DNA of 9,293 bases from Actinomycetes bacterium. GTDB lineage: Bacteria; Actinomycetota; Acidimicrobiia; Acidimicrobiales; Acidimicrobiaceae. The notes under the pieces are model-generated. The model was not told the DNA's origin and searched no databases. It was given only the letters and a program-made list of their open reading frames with translations. The stretch is from assembly GCA_021823385.1 (NCBI GenBank), contig JAKAOC010000055.1, positions 1 through 9,293 on the forward strand. The letters run 5' to 3'. Every line of letters begins with the position of its first letter. Position 1 is the first letter of the stretch. The position numbers and the translations under genes were made by a program. Positions 5,718-9,293 of this stretch are shown one piece after another.

Positions 5718-6606
5718 GGACGTCGACTCCCATTGCCAGGAAAAGGAGCGTCAAGTACGTAATCGAATAGCTGAAGACCCGCATCGCCAACTTAGGGCTC
5801 TGCGTCACACGCAGCTTGAAGGCGTAGTACAGGAATCCTGCGCCGAGCGAAGCCGCCGCCACTTCGTAGACGGCTCCGAGGTGGGCAACCGGCCCGAGCA
5901 CCAGGGTGACCGCCACCATGGCGATCGTGTAGACGATTATCTCGCGAGCCGTCCTCTTGAAGGTGGCGACCGAAGGAAGCATAGGCACGCCGGCGGCCGA
6001 ATAGTCGTCGCGGTATCGGAAGGCCAGGGCCCAGAAGTGAGGAGGGGTCCACAGGAAGATCACCAGAAACATGAGAACGCCGGCAAGGGTGATGTCGTTT
6101 TGCACCGCTGCCCATCCAACCAGGACGGGCGCGGCACCCGCCGCTCCCCCGATCACGATGTTCTGGCTCGAGGAGCGCTTGAGCCACATGGTGTAAACGA
6201 AAATGTAGAAGAGTGCCGCCGCCAAGGCAAGCACGGCGGAGAGGAGGTTCACGAAGCGCCACAGCATCATGAAGGAAAGAAATTCGATGCCGATGGCGAA
6301 AGCCAGGGCCGCCGCCGGAGTTACCTCGCCGGTTACGAGCGGGCGGCTCTTGGTGCGCTTCATGACCGCGTCTATGTCACGGTCGAACCACATGTTCACC
6401 GCGTTGGCACCGCCGGCCGAGAGGGTTCCCCCGGCGAGCGTCACAAGCACCCTGGAAAGGGAGGGAAGTCCACGCTCCGCGACAACCATCGAAGGCAGCG
6501 TGGTAGTCAGGAGCAGCTCGATGATGCGCGGTTTCATCAGTGCCACGTATGCGCGAACCATCCGCAACCTGAATCCAGTCTTGACAGCTACAGGAATGGA
6601 ATTCAT
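5701..6606 (-). CDS. ctaB: protoheme IX farnesyltransferase (haem O synthase)
   Basis: A 301-residue integral-membrane prenyltransferase of the UbiA superfamily. It adds a farnesyl group to haem B to give haem O, the precursor of haem A used by aa3 oxidases. The first Asp-rich motif NMWFDRDIDAVMKRTKSRPL (71-90) and the second motif WTPPHFWALAFRYRDDYSAAGVPMLP (186-211) are both intact, as is the family YTMWLKRSSSQNIVIGGAAGA stretch (138-158). About eight to nine hydrophobic segments are visible and the length is normal. The ATG at 6606 lacks a clear Shine-Dalgarno; Met16 (MVRAYVALMKPR) is an alternative start closer to the usual N-terminus. It is the first gene of a two-gene unit with the TlpA-like protein and is divergent from the peptidase gene. 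No haem A synthase (ctaA) lies in the window. Confidence 0.96.
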   Translation of the reverse strand: MNSIPVAVKTGFRLRMVRAYVALMKPRIIELLLTTTLPSMVVAERGLPSLSRVLVTLAGGTLSAGGANAVNMWFDRDIDAVMKRTKSRPLVTGEVTPAAALAFAIGIEFLSFMMLWRFVNLLSAVLALAAALFYIFVYTMWLKRSSSQNIVIGGAAGAAPVLVGWAAVQNDITLAGVLMFLVIFLWTPPHFWALAFRYRDDYSAAGVPMLPSVATFKRTAREIIVYTIAMVAVTLVLGPVAHLGAVYEVAAASLGAGFLYYAFKLRVTQSPKLAMRVFSYSITYLTLLFLAMGVDVLVHHL

Positions 6607-6787
6607 GCTGCGAGGAGACCCGCCTTTCGTGATGGCGCCAGACCGAGACTACGGAACGCGTTGACCGCTATGACCCTAGCCGCAGCATTGAGCATAACGG
6701 ATTACGCCTCGATGTTGCACGGACAAACGTCGGATAAATACATACTGTATCCTAAGAATGATCTTATCGGCGATCGGAGGAGGGCCC
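6607..6787. promoter_or_regulatory. divergent promoter region between ctaB and the peptidase gene
   Basis: This 181-base intergenic stretch must hold promoters for both directions. An AT-rich island at 6734-6758 contains TACTGT (6743-6748) and TATCCT (6748-6753), both TAnnnT -10 candidates for the rightward genes, and the short palindrome ATAC-T-GTAT at 6742-6750. TTGCAC at 6715-6720 is a possible -35 but is not ideally spaced. For ctaB, TATGCT on the minus strand (6696-6691) is the best -10 candidate, 85 bases before the ATG. None is decisive. Confidence 0.4.
6776..6784 (+). promoter_or_regulatory. ribosome-binding site that fixes the peptidase start
   Basis: GGAGGAGGG lies seven bases (counted from the GGAGG core) before the ATG at 6788. 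It falls between that ATG and an earlier in-frame ATG at 6758, which has no ribosome-binding site and overlaps the candidate -10 elements. The later start is therefore preferred. Confidence 0.8.
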
Positions 6788-7933
6788 ATGGGGGGGCATG
6801 ATGCGCCGGCGACGCCACCAGCGCCGCCGGGGACCTTCGCCGTGCGGGTCCAACGGCTGGCCGAAAGGCTGTCGGAGCTGGGCAAAGGGGACTCAGGCGC
6901 CGCGGTCATCTCTTCGCTCTCCAACTGTCGGTACCTCACCAACTTCTCGGGTTCAAACGCACTGTTGGTGGTCGCCTACGGCTCCACGCCAGAAGTGACC
7001 CTGATTACAGACGGCCGCTACCTGGGCCAGGCCGAGGAGGAGCTCTCCGACCTGCTTGCATCGGGCGCTGTCCAAGTCCAGATTCTCGACCAGGCGGGCA
7101 AGCAGGCCCACCGGCTCGCCGGAGAGCTGAGCTCCGGCCGGGGTGCCGTCTTCTGCGAGCACGCCGTGGTCACGCATCGGGACTACACCACCCTCTTGGA
7201 CGCTTTGGGCGACGGCGCGGCTCCCATCGACTGCTCCGGCACCGTCGAGCGGCTCCGACAGGTCAAGGGCGCCTACGAAATCGAACTGCTTTCCTCCGCG
7301 GCCGCCATCGCCGACGCCGCCCTTGCCTGCGTGGTACCGATGGTCCAAGACGGCGTCGAAGAGCTCGAACTCGCGGCCGAGCTCGCTTCCAGGATGATGG
7401 CCCTCGGCGCCGCCGGACCCGCGTTCCAGACGATCATCGGCTCCGGGCCCAACGGGGCCCTTCCCCATGCCCACCCCACTGCCCGCAAAGTGCGCGGCGG
7501 CGAACCGGTGGTGATCGACTTCGGCGCCGAGTTCGCCGGCTACCGCTCGGATTGCACCAGAACCGTTTTCGCGGGAGGCGAGGCAAAGGAGCCCGAAGCC
7601 CTTCGCGCCTACCACGCCGTGCTCGAGTCCCAGCTCGCCGGCGTAGAAGCCCTCGCTGAAGGTGTCCTATCGGGGGTCGTCGACGCCGCCTGCCGAAGCT
7701 CGCTTTCGGGCGAGCTTGCCCCACGCTTCACCCATGCCACAGGCCATTCCATAGGCCTCGAGGTGCACGAAGAGCCAATCCTGCGTGCGGGGGGCGAAGC
7801 GATACTGCGGAGCGGGATGGTGGTCACGGTGGAGCCGGGCGTCTACCTTCCAGGGCGCTTCGGAATCCGCATCGAGGACACCTTGCTCATCGAGGGATCG
7901 GGCTGCAGGCCCCTGACGGGCCAGCCCAAGTAG
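6788..7933 (+). CDS. pepP: Xaa-Pro aminopeptidase / Xaa-Pro dipeptidase (peptidase M24B)
   Basis: A 381-residue cytoplasmic metallopeptidase that cleaves the bond between an N-terminal residue and Pro. The N-terminal creatinase-like domain (about 15-155, with the typical RYLTNFSGSNALL stretch) precedes the pita-bread catalytic domain (about 160-375). All five dinuclear-metal ligands are visible: Asp244 and Asp255 in DFGAEFAGYRSDCTRT, His320 in HATGHSIGLEVHE, Glu349 in VEPGVY, Glu363 in RIEDT. His227 (LPHAHP) is the expected proton-shuttle His. The length is typical. Start taken at 6788 because of the strong GGAGGAGGG; starting at 6758 would add ten residues. It heads the peptidase-efp-nusB gene order common in Gram-positive bacteria and is followed by 94 bases before efp. 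Aminopeptidase and dipeptidase members are not separable by eye, so the symbol is tentative. Confidence 0.92.
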   Translation: MGGHDAPATPPAPPGTFAVRVQRLAERLSELGKGDSGAAVISSLSNCRYLTNFSGSNALLVVAYGSTPEVTLITDGRYLGQAEEELSDLLASGAVQVQILDQAGKQAHRLAGELSSGRGAVFCEHAVVTHRDYTTLLDALGDGAAPIDCSGTVERLRQVKGAYEIELLSSAAAIADAALACVVPMVQDGVEELELAAELASRMMALGAAGPAFQTIIGSGPNGALPHAHPTARKVRGGEPVVIDFGAEFAGYRSDCTRTVFAGGEAKEPEALRAYHAVLESQLAGVEALAEGVLSGVVDAACRSSLSGELAPRFTHATGHSIGLEVHEEPILRAGGEAILRSGMVVTVEPGVYLPGRFGIRIEDTLLIEGSGCRPLTGQPK

Positions 7934-8027
7934 CACAACCAAGGCACTCGGCCCACTAGCCTGATTGAGGCAAATCCGCAACTTCCCTGCTGAGCGGACC
8001 ACTTCGCAACAAATCCACGGAGCTTCA

Positions 8028-8594
8028 ATGGGCGTACCCACCTCTACCAACGACCTCAAGAACGGTATGACCCTGGAACTGCCCGACGGGCTCTTTCAGG
8101 TGATCGAGTTCCAACACGTCAAGCCGGGCAAGGGCGGTGCGTTCGTGCGCACCAAGCTTAGGAACGTGAAGACCAAAGCCGTGATCGACCGCACCTATCG
8201 GGCCGATGAGAAGCTCGAGCAGGCCATAATCGATAAGCGCGACATGCAGTTCCTGTACCGCGAGGGCGGCGATTACGTGTTCATGGACAACGTTTCCTAC
8301 GAGCAGCTTCAGGTGGGTGCCGACGAGCTGGGAGCCGCCGGCCAGTACCTCAAGGAAGGCGACACCGCCTCCGTCTCCACCTACAGCGGTGTGGTGGTGG
8401 GAGTCGAGCTGCCCGCTTCGGTGGAGCTCACCGTCACGGCCACCGAGCCGGGTGTCCAAGGCGACCGGGTTTCCGGCGCCCGCAAGCCGGCCACTCTCGA
8501 GACCGGCATCGTGGTGCAGGTCCCCCTCTTCATCGAGCAGGGAGAGAAGATCAAGGTGGACACCCGCACCGGCGAGTACCTCACCCGCGCATGA
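8028..8594 (+). CDS. efp: translation elongation factor P
   Basis: A 188-residue factor that binds between the P and E sites of the ribosome and relieves stalling at consecutive prolines. Three beta-barrel domains fit: an N-terminal KOW-like domain (about 1-65), a middle OB domain (about 68-128) and a C-terminal OB domain (about 132-188) ending in the family signature [13 protein letters not shown]. The tip loop KPGKGG places Lys35 at the residue modified in other bacteria. No modification enzyme is in the window, so its state here is unknown. The start at 8028 ([10 protein letters not shown]) is chosen because it matches the usual length and has CGGAG about five bases upstream; an in-frame ATG at 7965 would add 21 residues of non-family sequence. 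The stop overlaps the nusB start. Confidence 0.97.
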   Translation: MGVPTSTNDLKNGMTLELPDGLFQVIEFQHVKPGKGGAFVRTKLRNVKTKAVIDRTYRADEKLEQAIIDKRDMQFLYREGGDYVFMDNVSYEQLQVGADELGAAGQYLKEGDTASVSTYSGVVVGVELPASVELTVTATEPGVQGDRVSGARKPATLETGIVVQVPLFIEQGEKIKVDTRTGEYLTRA

Positions 8595-9064
8595 CTCAAA
8601 AAGGCGAGCGCCGCAACCGCGGCGCCGGCCCGCAGCACGGCGGGATGTCACGGCGGTCGGCGCGGGAACGCGCCATCTCGATCCTCTACGAAGCCCGCAT
8701 CAAGGAAATCGTCCCGACGGAAGTCCTCGCTGGTGAGGGCGAGGGGCTCGCGGACCCACTCACGGTTCGGATCGTCCAGGGGGTCTCTTCGATGCAGGCG
8801 GACCTCGATACGCGCATTGCCGAGCACAGCACGTCATGGGGATTCGAACGGCTGCCGATAACGGCCGTCTCCATCCTGGAAGCGGCGCTTTGGGAGATAA
8901 TCGACGGAAAGGTCAGCGCCGCGGTGGCCATCGACGAAGCCGTGGAGCTCGCCAAAACTTTCGGCGAACCCGCCAACGCCAAGTTCGTGAATGCGGTACT
9001 GTCCCGCGTGGCGGGCGAACTCGGCCGCCTACCCCGCCGGCCCGAAGGCGACGCGAGCGATTAG
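8591..9064 (+). CDS. nusB: transcription antitermination / rRNA processing factor NusB
   Basis: An all-helical RNA-binding protein that with NusE (S10) binds boxA and supports antitermination of rRNA operons. The N-terminal [15 protein letters not shown] is the family's Arg-rich first helix; [29 protein letters not shown] is the C-terminal signature. The first ATG at 8591 overlaps the efp stop as ATGA and gives 157 residues, including a basic head that reads [17 protein letters not shown]. The second ATG at 8645 ([10 protein letters not shown]) gives 139 residues, closer to the usual length. Neither has a clear Shine-Dalgarno, so ATGA coupling slightly favours the first. The middle (residues about 45-60) carries an acidic-Gly insertion, VLAGEGEG. 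This completes the peptidase-efp-nusB cluster. Confidence 0.95.
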   Translation: MTQKGERRNRGAGPQHGGMSRRSARERAISILYEARIKEIVPTEVLAGEGEGLADPLTVRIVQGVSSMQADLDTRIAEHSTSWGFERLPITAVSILEAALWEIIDGKVSAAVAIDEAVELAKTFGEPANAKFVNAVLSRVAGELGRLPRRPEGDASD

Positions 9065-9083
9065 CCTCGGCGTCTGCCCCCCA

Positions 9084-9122
9084 AGTGACCAGTGTCAGGG
9101 GGATTCCCCGGGCTCCGTCACT
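9084..9122 (+). terminator. possible stem-loop after nusB
   Basis: AGTGAC (9084-9089) pairs with GTCACT (9117-9122), enclosing an inner GGGGA/TCCCC hairpin (9098-9109) separated by an asymmetric internal loop. It lies 20 bases past the nusB stop, where a terminator would be expected. No T-run follows, so intrinsic termination is doubtful. Confidence 0.28.
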
Positions 9123-9153
9123 GAAACTTCGCACCCCCTAAGAACTGGGCGTA

Positions 9154-9172
9154 CCTCCGGTTTTCCGGGAGG
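9154..9172 (+). other. small stem-loop in the right-edge non-coding stretch
   Basis: CCTCCGG (9154-9160), a TTTT loop, and CCGGGAGG (9165-9172) form a 7-bp hairpin with one bulged G. The right arm is a Shine-Dalgarno-like GGGAGG, and the left arm would mask it. No convincing start codon follows within 5-12 bases. The remaining sequence to 9293 contains only an unsupported ATG at 9254 (reading MALRRAAGFG) without a ribosome-binding site, which might begin the next gene. Confidence 0.3.
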
Positions 9173-9293
9173 AAGCGGACCCACCGGATTGGTCTTGTCG
9201 TGCACTGACCGACCGAAGACGACCAGCTGCAAACGGCTTCCTTGCAGGCCCGCATGGCGCTTCGCCGTGCCGCCGGGTTCGGTCACACGTCGG

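Noticed and set aside
5461..6801. 446-codon open frame on the plus strand
   Set aside because: It is antisense to ctaB and the TlpA-like gene, has low-complexity charged composition, no ribosome-binding site and no recognisable domain.
9275..9284. GGGTTCGGTC resembling a tRNA T-arm
   Set aside because: The T-loop lacks the required A, and no D-arm, anticodon arm or acceptor stem can be built around it.
9095..9286. 63-codon minus-strand frame at the right edge
   Set aside because: No Shine-Dalgarno, no recognisable motif, and it covers both stem-loops.
1..9293. CRISPR arrays, rRNA or tRNA genes, insertion sequences, phage or defence genes
   Set aside because: None seen on either strand; the window is composed of respiratory and housekeeping genes.

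Overview
The window looks like a chromosomal segment of a high-GC, probably Gram-positive bacterium of the actinobacterial type. This rests on the GC-rich codon use, long antisense open frames, TTG as well as ATG starts, Shine-Dalgarno sites of the GGAGG/AAAGGGG kind, and the order Xaa-Pro peptidase - EF-P - NusB. The divergent aa3-type oxidase with cupredoxin-like company hints at an Acidimicrobiia-like or other deep actinobacterial lineage, but that placement is inference.

Left part (1-5096, minus strand): a terminal-oxidase operon. In transcription order it holds a membrane-anchored cupredoxin-like protein (TTG start), CoxII with a complete CuA site, CoxI, CoxIII, and a 39-residue single-helix protein. 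A strong hairpin terminator follows. Genes abut (TAA directly followed by ATG at two junctions), so they are very likely co-transcribed. A roughly 300-base leader region precedes the operon, with two TATAAA boxes, a short perfect palindrome and a possible leader ORF. The first ~80 bases hold only an ambiguous fragment of a neighbouring gene.

Middle part (5097-6606, minus strand): ctaB (haem O synthase) overlaps by 17 bases a membrane-anchored TlpA/ResA-like thioredoxin. Both fit oxidase maturation: CtaB makes the haem precursor, and the thioredoxin could keep CuA-site cysteines reduced.

Right part (6788-9293, plus strand): divergently transcribed from ctaB is a housekeeping cluster of M24B Xaa-Pro aminopeptidase, elongation factor P and NusB. 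NusB overlaps efp by 4 bases (ATGA). The last 229 bases hold no convincing gene but show two stem-loops.

The most unusual content is the oxidase itself. CoxI keeps all haem and CuB histidines, the cross-linking Tyr and the A1-type Glu of the HPEVY motif. By hand alignment it lacks the usual D-channel Asp, the K-channel Lys and Ser, and the Mg-site Asp. It also carries a ~105-residue N-terminal extension with two extra membrane helices. CoxIII lacks its usual helix Glu, CoxII has an extra N-terminal helix, and two uncharacterised proteins (the cupredoxin-like protein with a broken CuA motif and the 39-residue protein) flank the core genes. Together these suggest a distinct heme-copper oxidase subfamily with non-canonical proton entry and extra subunits.
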